A stretch of DNA of 9,023 nucleotides from an uncultured Phascolarctobacterium sp. Its GTDB lineage: Bacteria > Bacillota > Negativicutes > Acidaminococcales > Acidaminococcaceae. The notes beneath the pieces were generated by a model, which worked only from the letters and a program-made list of their open reading frames with translations, searched no databases and had not been told where the DNA came from. Position 1 is the stretch's first letter. Each line of letters starts with the position of its first letter. Shown here piece by piece: positions 1 to 6,666 of this stretch. Made by a program: the position numbers and the translations under genes. Location: assembly GCA_937906915.1 (NCBI GenBank), contig CALCUU010000289.1, positions 1-9,023 of the forward strand, in the 5' to 3' direction.

Positions 1-1
1 C

Positions 2-679
2 AAGGAAATTATTGTTACAGGGGACCGTTTTATTGACGGTATGCAGCTTTTGCACATTGGTACCAAAACTAGTCCAGGCTTGTGCAAATATTGGGAGCAG
101 GAGCTTATTAGCTTGTTCCATTGCATTGGCAAGCGCTATTTATACGATAGAAAGCACGTTAACCAAGTGGAACGACTTTCTCTTTTGATGTTTGATAAAC
201 TGGCGAAGCATTACGGTATGGGCGAGCGTGAGCGCTTGCTTTTGCGTGGTGCTGCCATTGTCCACGATTTGGGCAAATATATTTGTATGCGTAGCCATTC
301 CTCCCATACCTATGAATTGATTATGGCGACGGATATTATTGGCTTTAGCGATAGGGACAAGAAGATTATTGCCCTTGCTGCCTATTACCACGCCAACAAA
401 CTTTTTGACAGAACAAATACCAAGGCTCCTGCCATTGATAAGGATATGGTAGCGGTGGTGGCGAAGCTGGCGGCAATTCTCCGTTTAGCAGATGCTCTTG
501 ACCGTAGCTATTTGCAAAAAATTAGACAATGTAGCGTGAATATTAAGGATAACGCAATGGTGGTGCAGGCTACCAGCAAAAAAGATTTGGCGCTGGAAGA
601 ATGGACCTTTGCGGCTAAGGCAAGCTTCTTTGAAGAAGTTTATGGCTTGGAAGCAGTTTTACAGCGTGTAGAGGATTGA
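2..679 (+). CDS. Ppx/GppA-family phosphatase, C-terminal HD-domain part (5' partial)
   Basis: The reading frame is open to the left edge (first in-window codons K-E-I-I-V-T-G-D-R-F-I-D-G), so the gene starts upstream and the ATG at 41 is internal. The IIVTGDRFIDG stretch resembles the end of the actin-like phosphatase core of Ppx/GppA proteins. The rest is their helical HD-type domain: a His at 155-157, the His-Asp pair in AAIVHDLGKY at 263-268, a SHSSHTYEL stretch near 295-320, and ADALDRS near 490-510. Family members hydrolyse terminal phosphate from polyphosphate or pppGpp in the cytosol; which substrate applies cannot be told from this fragment. The next gene, 6 nt downstream, is polyphosphate kinase, and this pairing favours exopolyphosphatase (ppx). 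The alternative is a pppGpp phosphatase. The family call is firm; the substrate is inferred. Confidence 0.88.
   Translation, partial: KEIIVTGDRFIDGMQLLHIGTKTSPGLCKYWEQELISLFHCIGKRYLYDRKHVNQVERLSLLMFDKLAKHYGMGERERLLLRGAAIVHDLGKYICMRSHSSHTYELIMATDIIGFSDRDKKIIALAAYYHANKLFDRTNTKAPAIDKDMVAVVAKLAAILRLADALDRSYLQKIRQCSVNIKDNAMVVQATSKKDLALEEWTFAAKASFFEEVYGLEAVLQRVED
670..675 (+). promoter_or_regulatory. ppk1 ribosome binding site inside the end of the upstream gene
   Basis: AGAGGA overlaps the last codons of the upstream phosphatase gene. It lies 10 nt before the ATG at 686 and 7 nt before an in-frame TTG at 683. Either start is possible; ATG was preferred as the commoner codon. The protein differs by one residue. 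Confidence 0.6.
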
Positions 680-685
680 TGATTG

Positions 686-2788
686 ATGAAAGCTTTAGAT
701 TTGACTAAACCTGAATATTTTTATAATCGCGAGTTAAGCTGGCTAAAGTTTAACCTGCGTGTTTTGAAAGAAGCTACCGTTAAGGATACGCCTCTTTTGG
801 AACGTTTAAAGTTTATCGCCATTACTGCGTCCAATTTAGACGAGTTCTTTATGGTGCGTGTGGCAGGCTTGTGGGATAACTTTGATAACGGTGTGGAAAA
901 GCGTGATGCTTCCGGTATGAGCGTTAAGGAACAGCTTGACGCAATTTCCGAAGCTGCCCACGAGCAAGTGAAGAGCCAAAGCAAATACCTTTTGGCGTTG
1001 ATGAAAGAAATGGACGGCGTAGGACTGCACTTTAAGCGTGTGGTGAACCTTACGGATTTGGGCAAGGACTGGTTGGAAGAATATTATCGCGAGGTAGTTT
1101 ACCCCGTGCTTACCCCCATGGCGGTAGATGCTTCTAGACCCTTCCCCTTCTTGGCAAATAAAACCTTGAATTTGGCAGTGGAGCTTATCAACGGCGAAGG
1201 CGAGCACAGCATGGGCTTGGTGCAAGTGCCTTCTGTTCTTGACCGTATTACAGAGGTTCCCTGCGAGGCGAAGCGTACCTTCGTTTTCTTGGAAGATATT
1301 ATTGCCAGCCATTGTGCTGATTTATTTAATGGCTGTCAAATTTTAGATATGGTTCCCTTTAGGGTAACTCGTGACTCTGACCTTGACGTTGACGAGGACG
1401 ACATTGACGATTTGCTGAAAGAGGTAGAAAAATCTCTGCGTAAGCGTAAGCGTGGCGCTCCCGTCCGCTTGGAAATTTACAAGACCAATAACAATCGCAT
1501 TAAAAAATTCTTGGAAGAAAACTTAGACGTTAGCGATATGGAGGTTTACGAAATAAACGCACCTCTTGACGCTACCTGTTTCTTTAAATTTACAGGGCTT
1601 ACCGGAATGTGGCCTTGGCTGTACGAGCCCTTTAAGCCTCAACAACCGGCAGAGCTTTTGGGAAGCGAAGACATTTTTGCTGCTATAAGGCAAAAGGATA
1701 TTTTACTGCACCACCCCTACGAAAGCTTTGACCCCGTTGTGAAATTGGTAAACGATGCTGCCAATGACCCCAAGGTTTTGGCGATTAAGCAGACCTTGTA
1801 CCGTGTCAGCGGTAACTCTCCCATCGTAGCAGCTTTGGCGAAAGCAGCGGAAAACGGTAAGCAAGTAACGGTTCTTGTGGAACTGAAAGCCCGCTTTGAT
1901 GAAGAGAACAATATTATTTGGGCAAGACGTTTGGAACAGGCAGGGTGCCACGTAATTTACGGTTTGGTTGGCTTAAAGACCCACGCCAAAATTATTTTGA
2001 TTGTGCGCAAGGAAGCAAATGGTATTAAACGCTACCTGCATCTTGGCACCGGTAACTACAACGATAACACTGCGAAGCTTTACACAGACTTAGGCCTTAT
2101 GACAGCTAATGACCAGTTTGGCAGTGACGCTTCTGCATTCTTTAACTTGCTTTCCGGCTACTCCGAGCCTCCCGTTTGGAACAAGCTGGTTATGGCTCCC
2201 TTGGGCTTGCGTGAAAAAATTTACGCTCTTATTGATAATGAAATTGCGTTGGCGAAGGCAGGCAAGGGTGGTCACATCATTGCCAAGATGAACTCCCTTA
2301 TTGACCAGCCTGTTATTCAAAAACTTTACGAGGCTTCTGCTAATGGCGTGCAAATTGAACTTATCGTGCGTGGCATTTGTGGCTTGCGTACCGGCATCGA
2401 AGGCATTAGCGAAAATATTACGGTGCGTAGCATTGTAGGACGTCAGTTGGAACACAGCCGTATCTTCTGGTTTGCCAATGGCGGCGACGAACAGCTGTAC
2501 CTTTCCAGCGCAGACTGGATGCCCCGTAACCTTAATGACCGCGTGGAGCTTTTCTTCCCCGTGGAAAGCGAAGACCATCTTGCCCGCGTAAAAGGTTTGC
2601 TTGATTTGTACCTGCGTGATAATGTAGGTGCCCACATGATGCAATCCAACGGTGCGTACCGTAGAGTGCGCAATAAAGCAGAAGTTGTCAGCGCGCAAAG
2701 TCATTTGTACGAATTGGCACAAATTGCCGCTACTGCTGATAAAATCCCCATGCAAGCACGTTTACAGCCTATGCATAGTCGTAGGTAA
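686..2788 (+). CDS. ppk1: Polyphosphate kinase 1 (PPK1)
   Basis: Reversibly transfers the gamma-phosphate of ATP to inorganic polyphosphate. It is usually a homotetramer, membrane-associated or cytosolic. The protein has 700 residues, close to the 688 of E. coli PPK, with N, H, C1 and C2 domains in the usual order. Recognisable sites all fit: Asn50 in ASNLDEFF (adenine-binding Asn45 of E. coli), Arg373 in TLYRVSG and Arg403 in LKARFDEENN (Mg/phosphate-binding Arg375 and Arg405), the autophosphorylated His433 in GLKTHAK (His435), and His590 in LEHSRIF (His592). HLGTGNYN and YLSSADWMPRN are further family signatures. An acidic-then-basic stretch (DLDVDEDDIDD, then KSLRKRKR) lies in the H domain near residues 232-255. 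The gene follows the Ppx/GppA-type gene by 6 nt, so the two are probably cotranscribed and perhaps translationally coupled. No terminator hairpin was seen after the stop. An in-frame TTG at 683 is the alternative start. Confidence 0.97.
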   Translation: MKALDLTKPEYFYNRELSWLKFNLRVLKEATVKDTPLLERLKFIAITASNLDEFFMVRVAGLWDNFDNGVEKRDASGMSVKEQLDAISEAAHEQVKSQSKYLLALMKEMDGVGLHFKRVVNLTDLGKDWLEEYYREVVYPVLTPMAVDASRPFPFLANKTLNLAVELINGEGEHSMGLVQVPSVLDRITEVPCEAKRTFVFLEDIIASHCADLFNGCQILDMVPFRVTRDSDLDVDEDDIDDLLKEVEKSLRKRKRGAPVRLEIYKTNNNRIKKFLEENLDVSDMEVYEINAPLDATCFFKFTGLTGMWPWLYEPFKPQQPAELLGSEDIFAAIRQKDILLHHPYESFDPVVKLVNDAANDPKVLAIKQTLYRVSGNSPIVAALAKAAENGKQVTVLVELKARFDEENNIIWARRLEQAGCHVIYGLVGLKTHAKIILIVRKEANGIKRYLHLGTGNYNDNTAKLYTDLGLMTANDQFGSDASAFFNLLSGYSEPPVWNKLVMAPLGLREKIYALIDNEIALAKAGKGGHIIAKMNSLIDQPVIQKLYEASANGVQIELIVRGICGLRTGIEGISENITVRSIVGRQLEHSRIFWFANGGDEQLYLSSADWMPRNLNDRVELFFPVESEDHLARVKGLLDLYLRDNVGAHMMQSNGAYRRVRNKAEVVSAQSHLYELAQIAATADKIPMQARLQPMHSRR

Positions 2789-2795
2789 ATATATA

Positions 2796-2824
2796 TTGCT
2801 CTAGCTAATCAAAATTGTTATAAT
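2796..2824 (+). promoter_or_regulatory. Promoter for the 101-residue gene and tRNA-Arg
   Basis: A perfect TATAAT at 2819-2824 is preceded by TG and one base (TGTTATAAT, extended -10). A weak -35 TTGCTC lies 17 nt upstream at 2796-2801. It begins 8 nt past the ppk1 stop and would start a transcript about 20 nt before the gene's ribosome site. The prediction rests on sequence alone. Confidence 0.75.
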
Positions 2825-2850
2825 GTAGGTTAGTTTAGGAGGGGTTAAAT

Positions 2851-3156
2851 ATGGAAAAATTTGCTGTTACCCTTAATTACAATTGCACTTATGGCTTCGT
2901 AACTTATGACGAAGAAACCAAAAGTGCAGAAGTAACTATCGCCTCTGAAGAAGCGAAAAAATTGGTAGAAGATTTCTTGGCGAAACCTTTGACCTTGGAA
3001 GTTCCCGATGGCGACGATATCAGAACCTTCGTGGAAGTAACCTTGGACCCGCTGTCCAGCTTGGAAAACTTCAAAACCTGCCTGACTCGTCTGTGGGTTT
3101 ATACCAAAGTTCGCGTTGAATGGAGCATGCCTCCGGGAATGGCGGAAACTCTTTAA
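2851..3156 (+). CDS. Uncharacterised 101-residue acidic protein
   Basis: I do not recognise this protein. It is a small, soluble, acidic protein with no signal peptide, membrane segment or Cys pair. The N-terminal half looks like alternating beta strands (KFAVTLNYN, YGFVTYD, SAEVTIAS) followed by a helix (EEAKKLVEDFLAK). The second half repeats the pattern (TFVEVTLDP, then SLENFKTCLTRLWVYTKVRVEW). This could be a small alpha/beta fold, but that is inference. It is supported as a gene by an extended -10 promoter, a strong AGGAGGGG ribosome site at 2837-2844 placed 6 nt before the ATG, and ordinary codon use with many GAA and AAA codons. The stop is 19 nt before tRNA-Arg, with no promoter seen between, so both likely share one transcript. 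Strong signals suggest good expression. Conservation could not be checked. Confidence 0.85.
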   Translation: MEKFAVTLNYNCTYGFVTYDEETKSAEVTIASEEAKKLVEDFLAKPLTLEVPDGDDIRTFVEVTLDPLSSLENFKTCLTRLWVYTKVRVEWSMPPGMAETL

Positions 3157-3175
3157 TTCTAAACTAAATACTTGT

Positions 3176-3252
3176 GGTTCCGTAGCTCAGTAGGATAGAG
3201 CAACTGCCTCCTAAGCAGTAGGTCGCCAGTTCGACTCTGGCCGGGATCACCA
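3176..3252 (+). tRNA. tRNA-Arg (anticodon CCT)
   Basis: A 77-nt cloverleaf with encoded CCA. The acceptor stem GGTTCCG (3176-3182) pairs with CGGGATC (3242-3248) using two G-U pairs, and the discriminator base is A. The D stem is GCTC/GAGC. The anticodon stem is ACTGC/GCAGT around the loop CTCCTAA, with CCT at 3210-3212. The variable loop is AGGTC, and the T stem GCCAG/CTGGC encloses TTCGACT. The CCU anticodon reads the arginine codon AGG, which occurs only now and then in the genes here (for example in ppk1). It lies 19 nt behind the 101-residue gene and 12 nt before a terminator. Confidence 0.97.
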
Positions 3253-3264
3253 CTTTAAAATTTG

Positions 3265-3296
3265 AAGCCTGTGCTTTTCAGCACAGGCTTTTTTGC
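3265..3296 (+). terminator. Terminator of the orf-tRNA-Arg transcript
   Basis: A perfect 10-bp stem AAGCCTGTGC/GCACAGGCTT (3265-3274 and 3281-3290) encloses the loop TTTTCA. It is followed by a run of T continuing to 3294. It starts 12 nt after the tRNA CCA end. Confidence 0.93.
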
Positions 3297-3370
3297 GTTT
3301 TCTTGAATTAAACGTTTAATGAGGATGGTTGTAAAATTGAAATTTTTCAAACTATTTATGCTTCTTAGTG
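3297..3370. other. Short gene-free gap between two convergent terminators
   Basis: AT-rich spacer. It holds a perfect 14-bp palindrome ATTAAACGTTTAAT (3307-3320) and a 14-bp inverted repeat TTGAAATTTTTCAA (3337-3350). Neither has an evident role. No credible gene was seen. Confidence 0.6.
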
Positions 3371-3400
3371 CAAAACAAAATGCGCCGCTTTCGCGACGCA
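3371..3400 (-). terminator. Terminator of the gatCAB operon
   Basis: Read leftward, an 8-bp stem TGCGTCGC/GCGGCGCA with a GAAA tetraloop is followed by TTTTGTTTTG. It lies 14 nt past the gatB stop. One pair is T-G on this strand but C-A on the other, so the leftward transcript folds better. A T5 run at 3401-3405 would let it work weakly on the plus strand too. Confidence 0.88.
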
Positions 3401-3414
3401 TTTTTAAAATTTAC

Positions 3415-4857
3415 TTATTGCATTTTTTCTTTAAGCATTTTTTGAACCATACCGGGGTTTGCCTTGCCTTTGGACTTTTTCATGATTTGTCCAACAAGGA
3501 AGCCAATAGCACGGTCTTTGCCGGCTTTGAAGTCAATAACGGATTGGGGATTTTCTGCAATGGTTTCTTCAACCAGCTTCATAATTGCACCTTCGTCGCT
3601 AACTTGCTCCAAGCCCAGTTCTTTAACGAGAGCTTTAGGCGCTTTATCTTCTTTTAGCATTTCAGCAAAAACCTTTTTAGCAAGCTTGCTGGAAAGTACG
3701 CCGTCCTTAGTTAAGTTTACAAGCTCTGCCAAGTGAGCAGGGCTAACTTTAAATTCGGCAATGGTAATGCCTTCGTTGTTAAGGTATGCAGATACATCAC
3801 CTAAGAGCCAGTTGGAAACGCCTTTAGCATCTTTGGCAGTTTTAACTGCTTCATCAAAGTATTCAGCCATGGCTTTAGTTGCTACGATAATGGAAGCATC
3901 GTATTTGGGCAAGCCAAAGTCTGCCATTAAGCGAGCTTGTCTTTGAGCAGGAAGCTCCGGCAGTTCTGCACGCACACGCTCAACCCAAGCATCGTCCAAG
4001 TCAACGGGCACAAGGTCAGGCTCTGCAAAATAACGGTAGTCGTGAGCTTCTTCCTTGCTGCGCATGGAAAGGGTTTTGCCGTTGGCATCGTCCCAAGTGC
4101 GGGTTTCTTGTACAACTTTACCGCCTTTTTCCAGTACTTCTTTTTGACGTTCAACTTCGTATTCTATTGCACGGACAAGGGCACGGAAGGAGTTAAGGTT
4201 TTTAATTTCGGCACGGGTGCCAAATTCAGTGGCGCCTTCGGGCATAATGGAAATGTTTGCGTCACAGCGGAGGCTGCCTTCTTGCATTTTGCAGTCGCAA
4301 ACATCGGTGTATTCTAAAATTGCCTTCAAGTTTTCCAAATAAGCACGTGCTTCTTCGGAGCTACGCATATCAGGCTCAGAAACAATTTCAATCAGGGGAA
4401 CGCCTGCACGGTTGTAGTCTACGGAGGAAGAATCAGAGGTGCTGATGGTTGCACCGTTGTGGTTTAATTTGCCTGCATCTTCTTCCATGTGAATACGGGT
4501 AATGCCAATGCGTTTTTCTTCGCCATCAAGATTGATGTCGATGTAACCGTTTTCGCAAATAGGTTTATCAAATTGGGAGATTTGATAGTTTTTGGAAAGG
4601 TCAGGGTAAAAATAGTTTTTACGGTCAAATTTATTGTAGGGTCTAATTTCGCAGTTCAACGCCAAGCCTGCACGAATGGCAAATTCTACAACTTGCTTGT
4701 TCAAGGAAGGCAGTGCGCCGGGCATACCCAAGCATACGGGACAAACGTGGGTGTTGGGAGCGCCGCCAAATTCTGTGGAGCAGGAGCAGAAGGCTTTAGA
4801 TTTAGTTTTCAGTTCAGCGTGAACTTCGAGGCCAATAACGGTAATATATTTAGTCAT
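3415..4857 (-). CDS. gatB: Asp-tRNA(Asn)/Glu-tRNA(Gln) amidotransferase subunit B
   Basis: The GatB subunit of the cytosolic GatCAB complex. It binds the mischarged tRNA, phosphorylates the Glu (or Asp) on it with ATP, and accepts ammonia channelled from GatA. The protein has 480 residues, normal for the family. Near the N-terminus are GLEVHAEL and a four-cysteine cluster CSC...CPVC (C24, C26, C39, C42) of zinc-binding type. Core signatures follow: NYFYPDLSKNYQISQ, RIHMEEDAGK, DYNRAGVPLIEIVSEPD and KMQEGSLRCDANIS. The last roughly 150 residues are the helical tail with the YqeY-like domain that contacts tRNA. The start is MTKYITVIGLE at 4857, with GGAGG 8 nt upstream; the frame stays open to 4926 but that extension is the gatA end read in another frame. 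The gene overlaps gatA by 8 nt and is the last gene of the operon. Confidence 0.97.
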   Translation of the reverse strand: MTKYITVIGLEVHAELKTKSKAFCSCSTEFGGAPNTHVCPVCLGMPGALPSLNKQVVEFAIRAGLALNCEIRPYNKFDRKNYFYPDLSKNYQISQFDKPICENGYIDINLDGEEKRIGITRIHMEEDAGKLNHNGATISTSDSSSVDYNRAGVPLIEIVSEPDMRSSEEARAYLENLKAILEYTDVCDCKMQEGSLRCDANISIMPEGATEFGTRAEIKNLNSFRALVRAIEYEVERQKEVLEKGGKVVQETRTWDDANGKTLSMRSKEEAHDYRYFAEPDLVPVDLDDAWVERVRAELPELPAQRQARLMADFGLPKYDASIIVATKAMAEYFDEAVKTAKDAKGVSNWLLGDVSAYLNNEGITIAEFKVSPAHLAELVNLTKDGVLSSKLAKKVFAEMLKEDKAPKALVKELGLEQVSDEGAIMKLVEETIAENPQSVIDFKAGKDRAIGFLVGQIMKKSKGKANPGMVQKMLKEKMQ

Positions 4858-6322
4858 TGTTGTTACCTCCCAGCGGTGCGAACACTTTATGATATTCGGT
4901 AGCTTGTTCAAAGGTGTAGGCTGCACGCAAAATGGTTTCTTCGTCTAAGATTTTGCCAATCAATTGCATGCCAACGGGCATACCGTCAACGAAGCCACAG
5001 GGAATGGAAATACCGGGCAAGCCTGCCATATTAACGGGAATGGTGGTTACGTCCAGCATATAAATTTGCAGGGGATCCATTTTGCCGTTGATGGGGTAAG
5101 CTACAACAGGAGAGGTAGGAGTTAAGATTACATCACATTTTTGGAAGGCTTCTTCAAAGTCGCGACGAATGAGGGTGCGGATTTGCATTGCCTTGTTATA
5201 GTAAGCGTCGTAGTAACCACTGCTTAAAACGTAGGTGCCAAGCATAATGCGACGGCGCACCTCCGCTCCGAAGCCTTCGGTACGGCTCAGGGTTACCATT
5301 TCCGGCGCAGATTTTGCTTCCATATTGCGATAGCCGTAGCGCACGCCGTCAAAACGAGCCAAGTTTGCAGATGCTTCGGCAGGAGCAATAATATAGTAGG
5401 TAATTACTGCGTATTCAGTGTGGGGCAGGCTAATTTCTACGATTTCTGCACCCAGCTCTTGATATTTTTTAACAGCCTTGTCAATTTCAGCTTTAACCTT
5501 GGGGTCAATACCTTCGCCGAAATATTCCTTAGGCAAGCCAATACGCAAACCTTTTACGTCTTGCACCAACGCTTTGGTAAAATCGGGAACCTCTACGTTT
5601 AAAGAGGTTGCGTCGTGTTCATCTTTACCGCAAATGGTATTGAGGACGATGGCAGCGTCGGTAACGTCTTTGGTGATAGGTCCGATTTGGTCTAAGGAAG
5701 AAGCGAAAGCTACGCAACCATAACGGGAAACACGACCATAGGTAGGTTTAATGCCAACGCAACCATTGTAGGACGCCGGTTGACGAATGGAGCCGCCGGT
5801 ATCGGAGCCTAAAGTCCAAATTGCTTCGCCTGCTGCGATTGCTGCGGCGCTACCACCGGAGGAGCCACCGGGAACACGGTCTAAATTCCAAGGGTTACGG
5901 GTTACTCCGAAGTAGGAGGTTTCTGTATTGGAGCCCATGGCAAATTCGTCCATATTGGTTTTGCCAAGGAAGATGGTTTCGTCAGCACGAAGCTTTTCGA
6001 TTACGTGAGCATCATAAATGGGAATAAAATTGCTCAACATTTTGGAAGAGCAGGTGGTACGCAAGCCAAGGGTAGAAATATTATCTTTAATCGCACCGGG
6101 GATGCCTGCCAAAACAGGAATGCTTTCGCCAGCAGCAATTTTGGCATCTACTTTAGCTGCTTGCGCCAAAGCATTTTCTTTATCCAAGGTAACGTAAGCA
6201 TTTACTTTATCTTCAACTTGGTCAATGCGTTCATAAAGAGCATTGGTAAGCTCAACGGAGCTAAGCTCTTTGTTGACCAGCTTATCGTGCAGCTCGTGAG
6301 CTGTTAATTCGTACAGTTTCAC
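4850..6322 (-). CDS. gatA: Asp-tRNA(Asn)/Glu-tRNA(Gln) amidotransferase subunit A
   Basis: The glutaminase subunit of GatCAB. It hydrolyses glutamine and feeds ammonia to GatB to convert Glu-tRNA(Gln) or Asp-tRNA(Asn) into Gln- or Asn-tRNA. The protein has 490 residues and is a full amidase-signature protein. The Ser-cisSer-Lys triad is in place: Lys79 in GAIKDN, Ser154 in PGGSSGGS, and Ser178 in LGSDTGGSIRQP, the same numbers as I recall for the Staphylococcus aureus enzyme. GKTNMDEFAMGSNTE and the C-terminal GLPGISIPCGF are further family marks. The start is GTG at 6322, chosen because AAGGAGG lies 8 nt upstream and the protein then begins MKLYELTAHEL. It starts 16 nt after the gatC stop, and its last 8 nt (ATGACTAA) are also the start of gatB. 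Transcription is from the gatC promoter. Confidence 0.98.
   Translation of the reverse strand: MKLYELTAHELHDKLVNKELSSVELTNALYERIDQVEDKVNAYVTLDKENALAQAAKVDAKIAAGESIPVLAGIPGAIKDNISTLGLRTTCSSKMLSNFIPIYDAHVIEKLRADETIFLGKTNMDEFAMGSNTETSYFGVTRNPWNLDRVPGGSSGGSAAAIAAGEAIWTLGSDTGGSIRQPASYNGCVGIKPTYGRVSRYGCVAFASSLDQIGPITKDVTDAAIVLNTICGKDEHDATSLNVEVPDFTKALVQDVKGLRIGLPKEYFGEGIDPKVKAEIDKAVKKYQELGAEIVEISLPHTEYAVITYYIIAPAEASANLARFDGVRYGYRNMEAKSAPEMVTLSRTEGFGAEVRRRIMLGTYVLSSGYYDAYYNKAMQIRTLIRRDFEEAFQKCDVILTPTSPVVAYPINGKMDPLQIYMLDVTTIPVNMAGLPGISIPCGFVDGMPVGMQLIGKILDEETILRAAYTFEQATEYHKVFAPLGGNNND
4866..4870 (-). promoter_or_regulatory. gatB ribosome binding site within the gatA coding end
   Basis: GGAGG lies 8 nt before the ATG at 4857 and fixes the gatB start against the longer open frame. 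It is inside the last codons of gatA, as expected for translational coupling. Confidence 0.85.
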
Positions 6323-6330
6323 AGTCAGCG

Positions 6331-6337
6331 CCTCCTT
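6331..6337 (-). promoter_or_regulatory. gatA ribosome binding site supporting a GTG start
   Basis: AAGGAGG sits between the gatC stop and the gatA GTG, 8 nt from the start codon. This near-ideal site is why the GTG at 6322 is taken as the start. Confidence 0.85.
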
Positions 6338-6338
6338 C

Positions 6339-6626
6339 TTACTCGATTACACGGGGTACTTTGAAACCGTCGTTTTCTACGGCAGGAGCATTGCTGAGGG
6401 CTGCTTCATGGCTTACGCCTTCTTTGGCAACGTCTTCGCGGAATGCATTGCGAATTGGCAAAACGTAGGGAGAGGGTTCAATACCGGTGGTATCAATTTT
6501 TTGGAGAATATCAGCATAATTTAAAATCTGGTTAAATTGTTCCGTAAAAATTTCCAGTTCAGTTTCCGGAACGTTTAAGCGGGACAGTTGAGCGATGTAG
6601 TTAACGTCTTCAGCAGATACTTTCAT
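6339..6626 (-). CDS. gatC: Asp-tRNA(Asn)/Glu-tRNA(Gln) amidotransferase subunit C
   Basis: A small subunit that wraps around GatA and GatB and stabilises the complex. The protein has 95 residues, the usual size. It shows the family pattern: an N-terminal helix VNYIAQLSRLNVPETE, then FTEQFNQILNYADILQKIDTTGIEP, an R-x-D motif (FREDV) near residue 63, and the closing segment SNAPAVENDGFKVPRVIE. It is the first gene of gatC-gatA-gatB. The ATG at 6626 has AGGAAGGTG upstream. About 100 nt of leader separates it from a consensus promoter, and that leader is full of CCGAA/TTCGG repeats that may control the operon. Confidence 0.97.
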   Translation of the reverse strand: MKVSAEDVNYIAQLSRLNVPETELEIFTEQFNQILNYADILQKIDTTGIEPSPYVLPIRNAFREDVAKEGVSHEAALSNAPAVENDGFKVPRVIE

Positions 6627-6666
6627 TTTTTCACCTTCCTAGTGATAAAAGTAATTTGTAATTGCA

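Noticed and set aside
41..679. A complete 212-residue HD protein starting at the ATG at 41
   Set aside because: The frame is open upstream to the window edge with Ppx/GppA-like residues, no ribosome site precedes 41, and the domain is normally the C-terminal part of a larger protein.
2090..2755. Minus-strand open frame of 221 codons within ppk1
   Set aside because: It is antisense to the conserved catalytic C domains of ppk1 and has the composition of a shadow frame.
3176..3252. tRNA-Arg as an integration site for a mobile element
   Set aside because: No integrase, repeated tRNA end or foreign-looking gene is present on either side.
3319..3657. Plus-strand open frame of 112 codons
   Set aside because: It overlaps the terminator and the conserved end of gatB on the other strand, lacks a ribosome site, and its protein is a low-complexity antisense product.
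4489..4902. Plus-strand open frame of 137 codons across the gatB/gatA junction
   Set aside because: It is antisense to well-conserved GatB sequence, has no promoter or ribosome site, and resembles no protein.
3415..4926. A 503-residue GatB with a 23-residue extension
   Set aside because: The extension has no family match and covers the end of gatA; a good GGAGG stands 8 nt before the internal ATG at 4857.
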